This document shows, one piece after another, positions 25,680-34,586 of a stretch of DNA of 64,000 nucleotides. Within the stretch, counting starts at the first letter, position 1; every line of letters starts with the position of its first letter. Both the position numbers and the translations under genes were made by a program. The notes beneath the pieces are model-generated. The model had not been told where the DNA came from, did no database searches, and worked only from the letters and a program-made list of their open reading frames with translations. Location of the stretch: the NCBI GenBank assembly GCA_038874075.1, contig JAVZDD010000001.1, forward strand, positions 124,001-188,000. Direction: 5' to 3'. The DNA is from Jingweiarchaeum tengchongense (GTDB lineage: Archaea > Nanobdellota > Nanobdellia > Jingweiarchaeales > Jingweiarchaeaceae).

Positions 25680-27800
25680 ATGAAAAATAAAATCACTCTT
25701 GTGGGTCTGGGTGAGCTCGGTCTAGGCACAAAATATGGCTATCCTGAAGCGATAACGGGATTAACACATGTATTGAAAAATGAAGATATTGACGCAATAA
25801 TTATCACTGGTGGCTTATTGCCGAGGGTTCCAAGGGTTGCAAGTAAGAGAAATTCTCAATACCTAGATACGCTTGCATCAGATGAGATAGATTCTATCCA
25901 AAAAGCTTCGATTGAAAGTAAAAAAATAATTGAACCGTTAAAAAATGTCACAAAGAAAGCAAAATGGTATTATGCGTGTGGTGAAGAGGATAGAGGAAAT
26001 CTTGAAGAGCTAGTTGATGTTAGAATTGCTGAAGCATTGGACTTACCAACAATTGTTGAAAATTTGAAAACTAAAATTGCAACATTTAGTGAGCAATTAA
26101 AATCAAAAAAGAGGGAACTTGAACTTCTAAGAGAAGAATTTGAAAAATTTGGTAAGAATAATCATGATAAAAATTATTTAAGTGAATATAGGAAAAGACG
26201 GAGGGAAATAGAGAACGAAATAAAAAGAATCGATACTGAACTTAGGGAAGATGAAGCAAATCTCGTTCAGAGACAAGAGGCATTGAAGAAGTATGGTTTC
26301 ATTAAATTTACTGGACGTTATCCACTAAAAAAAGAGGAACGTGATTTATTCTTAGAAGAGGCAAAAAGAGAGTATAAAGAATTGATCTTTCATAGCATTG
26401 GTCATGATGCAAATATAATTTTACCTGATTCGGAAGCAAATATTAAAGTAAAGGGAATGGAAATTAAAGTTGCGCACAATTCTAACAGAAAATCAGACGT
26501 ACCCTTACAGGTTGGGATACAAAGAAGGGTAATGAAAAATAAATTTAAAAATGTTACAAAAGAAAATGTTCCAGAATTGGATATCGAGGGACATCATGCT
26601 GGTGGATTCAGGGTATACATCCAGCGAAAAAGAAGAAATGTTCCTGAGCAAGTCTTCTATGTTCAGCTACCAACACTTCATCACATTGGAAAACTTGAAG
26701 AAATGCTCGCAGAAGGAATTAATAATTGGGATGTTAAAAGACTTTATGAGGGATATAGCAGCGGTTATGCTTCTGGTGCAGTAATAATGAGAAAAAGAAA
26801 TGATGGTGTAAGAGAATTTGAATTCTTTTCGTCTGATGAATTGGCAAAAATAAAAGATACTGGAATCGAAAGTTTGAGAAACAAACCAATAAAGATAGAA
26901 GCGCTTGCTGATATGCACATAGGTTGTACGAATGAGCCATCACTTCCGAATTCAATGAGTAATTATGCATTGGTGGAAGCATACAAAAATTATCAAAGGA
27001 TTCATGGTTTACCAAATATTATCGTAGCGCTTGGGGATATGGTGCAAGCAGGACCATATCGTGGGGCTGAAAGTGAAAGTAGAGTGGAAATGACAAGATT
27101 CCAGCTTGAGCAAGAAAGAGCTAAAATAATGAAGAGTAATTTGAGTAACGAAGAAAAACTTAAGAAAATTGAAGAATTGGATCGAAGCTACTTGTCATAC
27201 ATACCAATCACGAACATTAGTGAGCAAAAGATGGAGTTGAGGGATAGGTGGATTAAGCCACATGTACATAAAGTACTTGACAATGGTGGAAAAGTGTTGC
27301 TCGTCAGCGGAGATCATTACAACAAAACACTTGGTGGAAAAGAAGACGAGGCAACTGAAATAGCAAATATGATTGATGAGAGATTTAGGGACAAAGTATA
27401 TGTGCTCAAAGGGAATGAGTTCGGAACCGGGAAAAAAGTAATAGACAATTTGAGAATTTACGCGCAGCATAAACCAATGTACTCAAATCAAGATGAAGTA
27501 ATTGGTGGGATGAAACACTTGATTAGAATAAATGAAGATTGCGACATTGCATTCTTTGCGAACTGGCACCATCCTGGTTTTGGTTACATAAATAGCGCTA
27601 GTGGTGGTGTTCTAATCACTGCCTTACCTTCCTTCCAACCTGATAATCCTTATGTATCAGCGATCGGCAAGCAATCTTCAACAAATGGTTTTTACAACAT
27701 CTTCGTAAAACCCGGAAGGCAATGGTTTAAGATTGAAGTTGTGACAGATGATGCGCTATTAAATTATGTGCCTGGATTAGAAAAGAAGCCAAGAGTGTGA
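25680..27800 (+). CDS. Large protein with two metallophosphoesterase-like halves and a coiled coil
   Basis: 706 residues. The C-terminal half (about 405-690) has calcineurin-like metallophosphoesterase motifs: ADMHIG (Asp411, His413), LGDMV (Asp453), SGDHYN (545-546), AQHKP (His597) and ANWHHPGF (His630-631). The N-terminal part (VGLGELGLGTKYGY, IITGG, ACGEED) has the same layout but lacks the Asp-x-His pair, so it looks like a degenerate copy. A coiled coil at about 128-205 lies after it. It is not Mre11, which is encoded at 58344. Function unknown; a phosphodiesterase or nuclease is plausible. A nitrilase-like gene follows after 4 nt. Confidence 0.72.
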   Translation: MKNKITLVGLGELGLGTKYGYPEAITGLTHVLKNEDIDAIIITGGLLPRVPRVASKRNSQYLDTLASDEIDSIQKASIESKKIIEPLKNVTKKAKWYYACGEEDRGNLEELVDVRIAEALDLPTIVENLKTKIATFSEQLKSKKRELELLREEFEKFGKNNHDKNYLSEYRKRRREIENEIKRIDTELREDEANLVQRQEALKKYGFIKFTGRYPLKKEERDLFLEEAKREYKELIFHSIGHDANIILPDSEANIKVKGMEIKVAHNSNRKSDVPLQVGIQRRVMKNKFKNVTKENVPELDIEGHHAGGFRVYIQRKRRNVPEQVFYVQLPTLHHIGKLEEMLAEGINNWDVKRLYEGYSSGYASGAVIMRKRNDGVREFEFFSSDELAKIKDTGIESLRNKPIKIEALADMHIGCTNEPSLPNSMSNYALVEAYKNYQRIHGLPNIIVALGDMVQAGPYRGAESESRVEMTRFQLEQERAKIMKSNLSNEEKLKKIEELDRSYLSYIPITNISEQKMELRDRWIKPHVHKVLDNGGKVLLVSGDHYNKTLGGKEDEATEIANMIDERFRDKVYVLKGNEFGTGKKVIDNLRIYAQHKPMYSNQDEVIGGMKHLIRINEDCDIAFFANWHHPGFGYINSASGGVLITALPSFQPDNPYVSAIGKQSSTNGFYNIFVKPGRQWFKIEVVTDDALLNYVPGLEKKPRV

Positions 27801-27804
27801 TTTA

Positions 27805-28689
27805 ATGGTAAGGATTGTGGGAACTATTCCTCGCTATCAAAAAGACGAAAATTGTAAGATTTGTGAAATAGAGCGAATTGTGGAAAAATCTAATGGAGAC
27901 ATTATCATATTACCTGAAGAATACTTCGGTGGTCCAAAAGTAGCCTATGAAAAGGAAAGCAGCTTGGTTGACAAACTTGAAAAAATTGCAAGAGAAAGAA
28001 ACGTTGGTTTAGTTGTTGGTGTGATAGAAAAGGAAGACGATAAGAAATACCAATCAATCTGGTTCTTTAATGAAAAGGGTAAATTTCTTGGCTCTGAAAA
28101 AAAGTACAACCTTGCTGGATACGAAATGGATCCTGATTTCTACAACCTAAGTGCAAATCCATCAAAATTCTTCGAGAGAGGTGCGTATGAGATTAAGGGC
28201 ACAAAAGGAACTGGGGTCATATGTTGGGAAGTTTATGACTTACATACAAAAGTTGCATGTGATAGTGCCAACATAGACTGGATTGCTAATTTGATAAAGT
28301 TCCCAATTAATTACTTTCCTGTGTATGAAAGGAGTGGGAATAATTATGTAATAAGACAATTGGTGAAATCGGAGGAAGAGTATGTAAGATGGATGGAAAA
28401 ATTACAGGAGCTCGCGAGTGATACATTGAGTTTGGTCATCGCTTCTTGCAACCCAACTTTTCCAGGATTGGAAAATTTGGTGCCAAAGGATGCAAAGGCA
28501 TTGGCGTGTATACTACATCCAAAAAATGGTTTAGTTAGGACTACAAATTTAGAAGGTATGTTCGTTAGTTTTGATTTTGAACCTGAGACGATAAGGAATA
28601 TTAGAGAGAGTAATGATCTAAATGCAAAAGCATGGAGAATAAGACACAAATATGATAACAGAAAGGTGAAAATAGAAAGATCAGGGTGA
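27805..28689 (+). CDS. Nitrilase-superfamily carbon-nitrogen hydrolase
   Basis: 294 residues. The Glu-Lys-Cys triad can be placed: ILPEEYF (Glu38/39), SEKKYNL (Lys99/100), GVICWEVYD (Cys140). The family hydrolyses amides, nitriles or carbamoyl groups. The region between Lys and Cys and the C-terminal third do not match a familiar branch such as omega-amidase, N-carbamoylputrescine amidase or the NAD synthetase glutaminase domain. It is four bases behind the double metallophosphoesterase gene, so the two are probably one operon. Its end overlaps the convergent deoxyribosyltransferase-like gene by 9 nt. Confidence 0.78.
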   Translation: MVRIVGTIPRYQKDENCKICEIERIVEKSNGDIIILPEEYFGGPKVAYEKESSLVDKLEKIARERNVGLVVGVIEKEDDKKYQSIWFFNEKGKFLGSEKKYNLAGYEMDPDFYNLSANPSKFFERGAYEIKGTKGTGVICWEVYDLHTKVACDSANIDWIANLIKFPINYFPVYERSGNNYVIRQLVKSEEEYVRWMEKLQELASDTLSLVIASCNPTFPGLENLVPKDAKALACILHPKNGLVRTTNLEGMFVSFDFEPETIRNIRESNDLNAKAWRIRHKYDNRKVKIERSG

Positions 28690-29568
28690 AACGAGTTCTG
28701 ATAAAATTTCAATTAAATCTTTTTGTGTTTCAGCAACCCACTTATTCAATCCAAATTGTTTATTGTGATTTGAAATTTCTGGAATTACTTCCCAATCAAC
28801 TGCATGGTCAGGAACTACTTCATATTTTCCAGCTTTTGGCCAGATGTATTTGTGTATTCCAATTACTGGTTTTGAAGATGCAATTGTGTATCCTGTTTCT
28901 ATCCAAGGACCTATGTTGTTTTCATCATCGACCCTTGTGATTATGCCATCTGACATATCAATTAAGTCTAAGCAGTATCTTGCGCCTTTTTTACCTGGCT
29001 GCACTTTCTTGAAGTTTTCTTCTGGTAGTGCAGATAGATCATTGCAGTAATTTTCATAAGGATTGTAGTTATCCACTAATTTCTGTGGATTAATCGCATT
29101 GAAGGCATATCTTTTTAAGAATTCTTCCATCCATACAAAATAACCTGTTTTATCTGCAAATCTCACATCCCCAGCGATGTAGAAAGTTGGTGGACTCTGA
29201 AATCCTTGAAAATTTCTAAAATTTTTTTTACCTCTAAAGTTCTCAATTTTTTGAAGCGTATCACTAATTTGAGAAGTTTCAGTTATGGTTATTGGTAGAA
29301 CGCCATAGAAACCGTAGCTTGGTGCTTCTTTCTTTAAATTCCAAAATGCAATGATAGGTAAATTCAGGCCGAGCGCATAACCAACCCCAGTCCATATCTC
29401 TGGTGTTCTTTGGTCTCTTCTTACGAGAACGAAATCACTATCTTTTATTTTTGAAAGTGAAAATTCAAGATTTTTATTTAAAACCTCTACGTCATTCTTC
29501 TCTAGCTCTTCAAGAACATCATCGATTACGCTTTTTCTTTCGTTTATTGCTAAGATTGTAGTTTTCAT
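28681..29568 (-). CDS. Tandem nucleoside deoxyribosyltransferase-like protein
   Basis: 295 residues in two similar halves. The second half (about 118-250) reads TFYIAGDVRFAD, then LIDMSDGIITRVDDE and GPWIETGYTIASSKPVIGI, which is the layout of nucleoside 2-deoxyribosyltransferase-like folds. The first half (SDFVLVRRDQRTPEIWTGVGYALGLNLPIIAF) repeats the last part of that pattern. Such folds bind nucleosides or nucleotides; members are found in base exchange, dNMP hydrolysis and immunity. Substrate unknown. Last gene of a minus-strand trio with the putative metalloprotein and the Cas4-like nuclease. Confidence 0.6.
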   Translation of the reverse strand: MKTTILAINERKSVIDDVLEELEKNDVEVLNKNLEFSLSKIKDSDFVLVRRDQRTPEIWTGVGYALGLNLPIIAFWNLKKEAPSYGFYGVLPITITETSQISDTLQKIENFRGKKNFRNFQGFQSPPTFYIAGDVRFADKTGYFVWMEEFLKRYAFNAINPQKLVDNYNPYENYCNDLSALPEENFKKVQPGKKGARYCLDLIDMSDGIITRVDDENNIGPWIETGYTIASSKPVIGIHKYIWPKAGKYEVVPDHAVDWEVIPEISNHNKQFGLNKWVAETQKDLIEILSELVSP

Positions 29569-29614
29569 TCTTTATGCAAAATGAACAACGAATATAAATT
29601 TTACTACTTAAAAA

Positions 29615-30097
29615 TTAAAAAATAATCATATAAAAATCGACTTGTGAACTGTCCTTTCTCCTTTGACCAATTTCTAGGATTACACTTTCAAGATCTTTCT
29701 TTATTTCTTTTGGGATTTTTCTAAAGATGTTACACTCTGGCATTGAATTTTCTTTTCTAAATTCATTTTCTAAGATTTCGGCAAAAAAATGCGCGATCTT
29801 TGCTCTTTCTCCCTTCTTTTTCCAAATCAATTGCGCAAACGATGGATATTTATTATAAAATCTCGGATCCTGCGAATAGCATTCCGTTATCTCGTGGACA
29901 AGAATTGCGCACCTCTCTTTAAAATCTTTGATCATCGAAAATTTATTTGGATTTAATTCTACAATTGGTGGTGTTTTCCATGGATAAGAGGTGCACGCCT
30001 CACCTATTTTATTTTCTAAAAATAAAATTGGTATATCTAAGTTTGTGAAATTTTTAACATAATTTTTTGCTTCTTCTATTTCACTAGAGAATTTCAT
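29615..30097 (-). CDS. Small putative metalloprotein (HEITE motif)
   Basis: 160 residues, no family recognised. A helix carries VHEITECYSQ (His68, Glu69, Glu72) and a later helix AHFFAEILENEF (His103, Glu107, Glu110). Two His/Glu helices of this kind could form a metal site as in zincin-like peptidases, but the classical HExxH is HExxE here, so protease activity is only a guess. ATGA overlap with the Cas4-like nuclease gene upstream, 46 nt before the deoxyribosyltransferase-like gene. Confidence 0.5.
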   Translation of the reverse strand: MKFSSEIEEAKNYVKNFTNLDIPILFLENKIGEACTSYPWKTPPIVELNPNKFSMIKDFKERCAILVHEITECYSQDPRFYNKYPSFAQLIWKKKGERAKIAHFFAEILENEFRKENSMPECNIFRKIPKEIKKDLESVILEIGQRRKDSSQVDFYMIIF

Positions 30098-31695
30098 TTT
30101 AGATCAAGCGGCTCAGTAATTTGAATGCTACTTCTTAAATTGGTGACGTGTTCAAACGGAAATCTTGAAGATGCTATTCCCACGCTTTGAATTAAACCTT
30201 TTTCTTTTAGTGCTTTCTCCCTAGCTTTGAAGATTTTTTTGAGAAATGTTGTGTATGGTGTACCACATTCCCTTAACTTTTGCATCATTTCTTCTTTAAA
30301 TTCGTTCAATGCTTTTTGCTCCTTACCCACCATCTCATGCTGTTTTTTTCTTCTATAAACAACTGTTCTTTTCCTGTTAATTGGATTGATTATTTCCTGC
30401 TCTCTGACCCATCCAAGATTCTTTGCAATTTTAAGTAAAGTTGAAATCGATGTTGGTGAAATATGTGTATAGGCGCTGATTGTGGAAATTGATCTCTCTT
30501 TATTGTCTTCAAGTCCAAGGAAAAGTATTGTAAAAAGTCTTAGTGTCGAATAGTCATTTGCTTGTCTTTCCATCCATCGTAATTCACTTTCAAGCCCAGT
30601 GATATTTTTTTCTTTTGTCCAATATCGCAATGGCTTAAACTCTTCCTTTATCCTGGCCTCTTTAAGTTTTGTATTTCCATTATCAATTGCGATTTGTGTA
30701 AGCATTCCTTCAATTCCAATCGTCCTTCTTCTACCAATTATATATTCTCCATTTTCATCTTTTCTTGCCACTATCTCTCCCCTTCTCTCAACTGCTTCTT
30801 CTAAGCAAGGTGAGCATCTCTCATAGTATTCAGAATACCTGCATTTCTTCATTCTTCCTGGTTTAACATTAAATTCTTCAATTATTTCTTTTGCTAAAAT
30901 TTCATTTTTTTTCTTCAAATTTGACATTAAATCAGAAATGAATTGGAATTCGTAGAGCTCCCCTTCGCTTGGTTCGTATTCTATCATCTTCTTCGGAAAG
31001 AAAAGATAAAGTAATGATTTCCTTGAATCACCAAGTTCCCTTGCAAGTATGATCTCACCTTGCATTTGTCGCTTGACGATTGAATCAAGGAAACCATCCA
31101 ATTTCATTTCGACAGGAACCGATTGACCTTCGTGAAATTCGATTTTATCCGGTCTTCCAATTAAATTTGTTTTCTTTGAAATTATCTCTGGATTCACCAT
31201 TGCTTTAACATAAATTCCATCAAATGCTTTCTTTGAATTTAAATTTGAATAGAAAATCTCATGAAATCGCTTTGCTTCAAATTCGGATTTTGTGTGAATA
31301 AAAATATTCTTTAGTTTATCTACTTGTTCATCATTTAAGAAAACAAATTTATTGTTGTAATTGAAAATGTCTTGTAGGTATGCATCAGCAATCTTACTCT
31401 TCGTGATTTCTCTGTTTATATCAATGCTATTTCCTCGTTCTATTTTTGAAATCAGATCTGATGCTAATTTTTTATCAACATTACAAGAAATACTGAACAA
31501 ATCATGAATGAGTTTTCCCCTCTCCATAGATCTATTTAAAATTGTTCTTCCACGATTGTATTTCCAGTGCCATTCTAATGGACAATGATCGAATGTAACA
31601 ACTTCGCTAATGGTGTTAAGCATCGATTCCATTTTATTGGATACAAGATTTGGTTTTTTAAGATTTACTCTATAGTAGTAATTATAGATTTTCAC
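30094..31695 (-). CDS. Cas4/RecB-like PD-(D/E)XK nuclease with C-terminal winged helix
   Basis: 533 residues from GTG 31695, or 512 from ATG 31632. Nuclease landmarks: TFDHCPLEWHW (Cys38), GKLIHDLF (His64), GRPDKIEF (Asp183), VPVEMKLDG (Glu196, Lys198), RQMQGEIILAREL (Gln209/212). CRYSEYYERCSPC (Cys285, 294, 297) together with Cys38 would bind an Fe-S cluster as in Cas4 and AddB. Residues about 400-450 form a winged helix (TISAYTHISPTSISTLLKIA). No cas genes or CRISPR array are in the window. A perfect palindrome lies just upstream at 31711, a candidate self-regulatory operator. Confidence 0.75.
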   Translation of the reverse strand: MKIYNYYYRVNLKKPNLVSNKMESMLNTISEVVTFDHCPLEWHWKYNRGRTILNRSMERGKLIHDLFSISCNVDKKLASDLISKIERGNSIDINREITKSKIADAYLQDIFNYNNKFVFLNDEQVDKLKNIFIHTKSEFEAKRFHEIFYSNLNSKKAFDGIYVKAMVNPEIISKKTNLIGRPDKIEFHEGQSVPVEMKLDGFLDSIVKRQMQGEIILARELGDSRKSLLYLFFPKKMIEYEPSEGELYEFQFISDLMSNLKKKNEILAKEIIEEFNVKPGRMKKCRYSEYYERCSPCLEEAVERRGEIVARKDENGEYIIGRRRTIGIEGMLTQIAIDNGNTKLKEARIKEEFKPLRYWTKEKNITGLESELRWMERQANDYSTLRLFTILFLGLEDNKERSISTISAYTHISPTSISTLLKIAKNLGWVREQEIINPINRKRTVVYRRKKQHEMVGKEQKALNEFKEEMMQKLRECGTPYTTFLKKIFKAREKALKEKGLIQSVGIASSRFPFEHVTNLRSSIQITEPLDLK

Positions 31696-31710
31696 ATAAA
31701 AATATCAAAA

Positions 31711-31729
31711 TGACTACAAAATGTAGTCA
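31711..31729. promoter_or_regulatory. Perfect 8-bp inverted repeat (candidate operator)
   Basis: TGACTACA-AAA-TGTAGTCA, a 19-bp dyad in the 83-nt divergent spacer between the Cas4-like nuclease gene (minus, GTG at 31695) and the membrane protein gene (plus, ATG at 31779). Size and symmetry fit a dimeric winged-helix regulator. The nuclease itself ends in a winged-helix region. It could equally control the plus-strand gene. Confidence 0.55.
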
Positions 31730-31778
31730 ATTCTGAATTCCAGGAAAAAATTTATCCAAGTAAAATATTGTTTTAACC

Positions 31779-32291
31779 ATGGATCTGTTTGTTGATAAGG
31801 AAAAAATAGTATGGATATTGTTTCTGTTTCTAATTTTTTTGAATAGTGTGGTAAAGCCAGAATTGGAGGAGCAAATAGAAAGAATGGAAATAATTAGGTT
31901 AAGTTTGGAGAAATCAGCTGAAGAAATGAGGCAAACAACAGAAAGTTTCGAGAAATCAATAAAGGAATTGCAAGAAACACAGAATAAAAGTGAAGATTGG
32001 ATTAGGTTGAGGAATTTGATGGAAATAACCAGTTCGTTGAATGTAAGTAGGTGTGAAGAAATCAAAGAAGAAGTTTTTCAGATACTTTGCGTTGGATACA
32101 TAGTGAATGAAACGCAAGATTACACAAAATGTTGGCAGATAAATGAGTCTTCAATTGTCTACAATAATAGTTTAAGGGATTGGTGTTTTTATTTTAGTGC
32201 GCTTGTTGAACTAAAAAATGCTTCACTATGTAATTATGTTAGTAATACTTCTCTTAGGCAAGAATGTTTTTTAAGATCAAGAAATATTTAA
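31779..32291 (+). CDS. Membrane-anchored coiled-coil protein with Cys-rich domain
   Basis: 170 residues. A membrane helix at about 10-26 (IVWILFLFLIFLNSVV), a coiled coil at about 30-75, then a domain with Cys near 92, 104, 119, 136, 151 and 163, and several N-x-S/T sites. It probably points outside the cell with disulfides. No named family. The last 4 nt overlap convergently with rtcB. Confidence 0.6.
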   Translation: MDLFVDKEKIVWILFLFLIFLNSVVKPELEEQIERMEIIRLSLEKSAEEMRQTTESFEKSIKELQETQNKSEDWIRLRNLMEITSSLNVSRCEEIKEEVFQILCVGYIVNETQDYTKCWQINESSIVYNNSLRDWCFYFSALVELKNASLCNYVSNTSLRQECFLRSRNI

Positions 32292-33736
32292 CCCTTGCAT
32301 ACACCAATCGGTACCAACCTAACAACAAGTTTTCCTATTCCTGCTCGGTTACTGACATTGGCTACTTCATCGATGTCTTTGTAAGCGCCTGGTGCCTCTT
32401 CAGCGATCACTTCCCAAGAAGCTGCTCTGACTAAAATTCCTCTGTTCTCAAGTTCCTTTGCAACGGTTTTGCCCCAATACCTCCTTATCGCCTCATTTCT
32501 TGACATTTCTCTACCTGCACCATGCGCGGTTGAATAGAAGGTTTTCTGGGCTTCTTTGTTGCCAACGAGCACATAACTTGCCGTTCCCATGCAGCCTGGT
32601 ATCAAAACTGGTTGGCCAACACTTTGATAAGCTGCTGGTATATCTGGGTGTCCTGGTGGAAACGCTCTTGTTGCCCCTTTCCTATGAACAAAACATTTTA
32701 TTCTTTTTCCATCAATTTCGTGTTCCTCAATCTTTGCAATGTTATGAGCGACATCATAAATTAATTTTAAACCCATTTTTTCAGCATCTTTTTTGAAGAT
32801 TTCCTGAAAACTTTCTCTTACCCAATGTAAAATCATCTGTCGATTACACCAAGCATAATTGGCTGCGGCGCACATTGCGCTAAAATAACTATCTGCCAAT
32901 TCGCTATTTGATGGTGCATAAACTAATTCCCTATCGGGAAGCTTCGAAATTACTTCGTGATATTTTCGCTCTATCTCTCTCAAGTAATCACTACATACTT
33001 GATGACCCAAACCTCTTGAACCTGTGTGGATCATCACAGTTATTTGATTCTCTTCTTCTATACCAAATGTTTTTGCAACATTTTGATCATATATCTTATC
33101 GACCCTCTGAATTTCGAGAAAATGATTACCTGCGCCTAAACTGCCAAGTTGTGGCATACCTCTCTGTTTTGCATTATTGGAAACTTTTTTGGGATCAGCT
33201 TCTTCCATACATCCCTCCTCTTCCATATGCTTAATGTCTTCTTCCCAACCATAACCATTCTCTACAGCCCACTTTGCTCCAAGTCTTAGTACCTCATCTA
33301 ATTCATTCAATGAATGGACTTTCACCTTTCCTTTGCTTCCAACTCCAGATGGCACATTTCTAAATATTTTCTCCAGTAATTCTTTTAACACTGGACGAAT
33401 ATCGTTCTCCTTAAAATTAGTCCTAATTAAGCGAACACCACAGTTTATATCGTATCCAACTCCACCAGGACTAATACAACCTTCTTCATAATCTATGGCC
33501 GCTACACCACCAATTGGAAAACCATAACCTTCATGCCCATCTGGTAGTGTAATTGAATACTTGTGGATTCCTGGTAAGCAAGCAACACCTGCTGCTTGAA
33601 TCAATGTTCTATCCTGCTTCATTTTTTCTAGTAGCTTTGGACTTGCAATCACTAGGCCAGGCACTTTCATTCCTGGAATTGTACTTTGTGGTATCTCCCA
33701 TTCAATGTCATTTATTTTTTTCAATTGAATATCCAT
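32288..33736 (-). CDS. rtcB: RtcB RNA-splicing ligase
   Basis: 482 residues, full length, no intein. It joins 2',3'-cyclic phosphate and 5'-OH RNA ends, sealing tRNA (and intron-containing mRNA) exons after endonuclease cleavage. Seen: LPDGHEGYGFPIGGVAA; SPGGVGYDINCGVRL with metal ligands Asp96 and Cys99; late STAHGAGREMSR with the guanylated His. Its activator archease is about 850 nt away on the same strand. Relevant to the split tRNA-Trp and to the rnhB intron in this window. Confidence 0.95.
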   Translation of the reverse strand: MDIQLKKINDIEWEIPQSTIPGMKVPGLVIASPKLLEKMKQDRTLIQAAGVACLPGIHKYSITLPDGHEGYGFPIGGVAAIDYEEGCISPGGVGYDINCGVRLIRTNFKENDIRPVLKELLEKIFRNVPSGVGSKGKVKVHSLNELDEVLRLGAKWAVENGYGWEEDIKHMEEEGCMEEADPKKVSNNAKQRGMPQLGSLGAGNHFLEIQRVDKIYDQNVAKTFGIEEENQITVMIHTGSRGLGHQVCSDYLREIERKYHEVISKLPDRELVYAPSNSELADSYFSAMCAAANYAWCNRQMILHWVRESFQEIFKKDAEKMGLKLIYDVAHNIAKIEEHEIDGKRIKCFVHRKGATRAFPPGHPDIPAAYQSVGQPVLIPGCMGTASYVLVGNKEAQKTFYSTAHGAGREMSRNEAIRRYWGKTVAKELENRGILVRAASWEVIAEEAPGAYKDIDEVANVSNRAGIGKLVVRLVPIGVCKG

Positions 33737-33797
33737 AAGATAAATTAAATAGGAAAAGATATATAAAGTTTATAAGTGAAAGTGGGGTTTCGTTAAT

Positions 33798-34586
33798 ATG
33801 AAAAGTATTGAGGGGAAACTAGTAAAAATTGAAGGCTTAGAGAACTTAATCGTTGTTGGAGACTTACATGGTGATTTTAATAGTTTTAAAAAAATTGTTG
33901 ATGAGTGGAGAAAACAAAAAGGTTACATCATTTTTCTTGGTGATTATGCAGACCGCGGTAGCAGTGGCTTAGAAATCATAGAAAGTCTGATGGAATTGAA
34001 GAAAGATAAGAACGTAATATTGCTCAAAGGGAATCATGAAGACTACGATAAGTATGGCCGACCTTCATTTTCACCATGTACTTTGATTCATGAAGTTGAG
34101 CAAAAAATGGGTGAATGGAAATCTTATTTTTCAAAAAAATTAGAACCATTCTTAAATGAATTGAACTTGGCTGCGATTGTAGATAAAATTTTATTTGTTC
34201 ATGGTGGTATAAGTTCAAGAATAAGAAGTATCGAAGATTTGAAGCATCCTAGTAAGCAAATAGAAGAAGATGTGATATGGAGTGATCCTAAAAGTGATTG
34301 TGGGAAAGGAGAATTCCCAAATTATAGAGGTGCTGGAGTCGAATTTGGTACAGACATTGTCCAAAAAGTGTTCAGTAAGTTGGGTGTGGATTTATTAATA
34401 AGAAGTCACCAACCCACGATTGCAAAGTATGGTCCATATTTTGCGTTAAATGACATGGTTATCATAATTTCCTCTACTGACATTTATGGGGGAATACCGC
34501 ATTACTTAAACATACCAGGAAACAAAATTGATGCAATTGCCAAAAATTCAAGAGAAATTTTGAAATACACAAAATTTTTACATTAA
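33798..34586 (+). CDS. PPP-family serine/threonine protein phosphatase
   Basis: 262 residues with the full PPP motif set: GDLHGD near 22-27, GDYADRG near 50-56, GNHED near 78-82, FVHGG, and IRSHQP near 198. These build the two-metal site of PP1/PP2A-type enzymes. No regulatory domain or membrane segment. An AT-rich box (GATATATAAAG) lies about 40 nt upstream. The end overlaps archease by 4 nt convergently. Confidence 0.88.
   Translation: MKSIEGKLVKIEGLENLIVVGDLHGDFNSFKKIVDEWRKQKGYIIFLGDYADRGSSGLEIIESLMELKKDKNVILLKGNHEDYDKYGRPSFSPCTLIHEVEQKMGEWKSYFSKKLEPFLNELNLAAIVDKILFVHGGISSRIRSIEDLKHPSKQIEEDVIWSDPKSDCGKGEFPNYRGAGVEFGTDIVQKVFSKLGVDLLIRSHQPTIAKYGPYFALNDMVIIISSTDIYGGIPHYLNIPGNKIDAIAKNSREILKYTKFLH

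Noticed and set aside
25604..25690. A 28-codon open frame (MKKWVAHLEFLF...) overlapping the start of the double phosphoesterase gene
   Set aside because: No ribosome binding site, short, and such frames arise by chance in AT-rich DNA; a leader peptide is possible but unsupported.
25680..27800. Calling the 706-residue phosphoesterase Mre11
   Set aside because: A proper mre11-rad50 pair is at 58344-61552; this protein has a second degenerate half, a coiled coil in the middle and different spacing of motifs.
30094..31695. A CRISPR-Cas locus around the Cas4-like nuclease
   Set aside because: No repeat-spacer array and no other cas gene in 64 kb; the gene keeps a winged helix not seen in Cas4.
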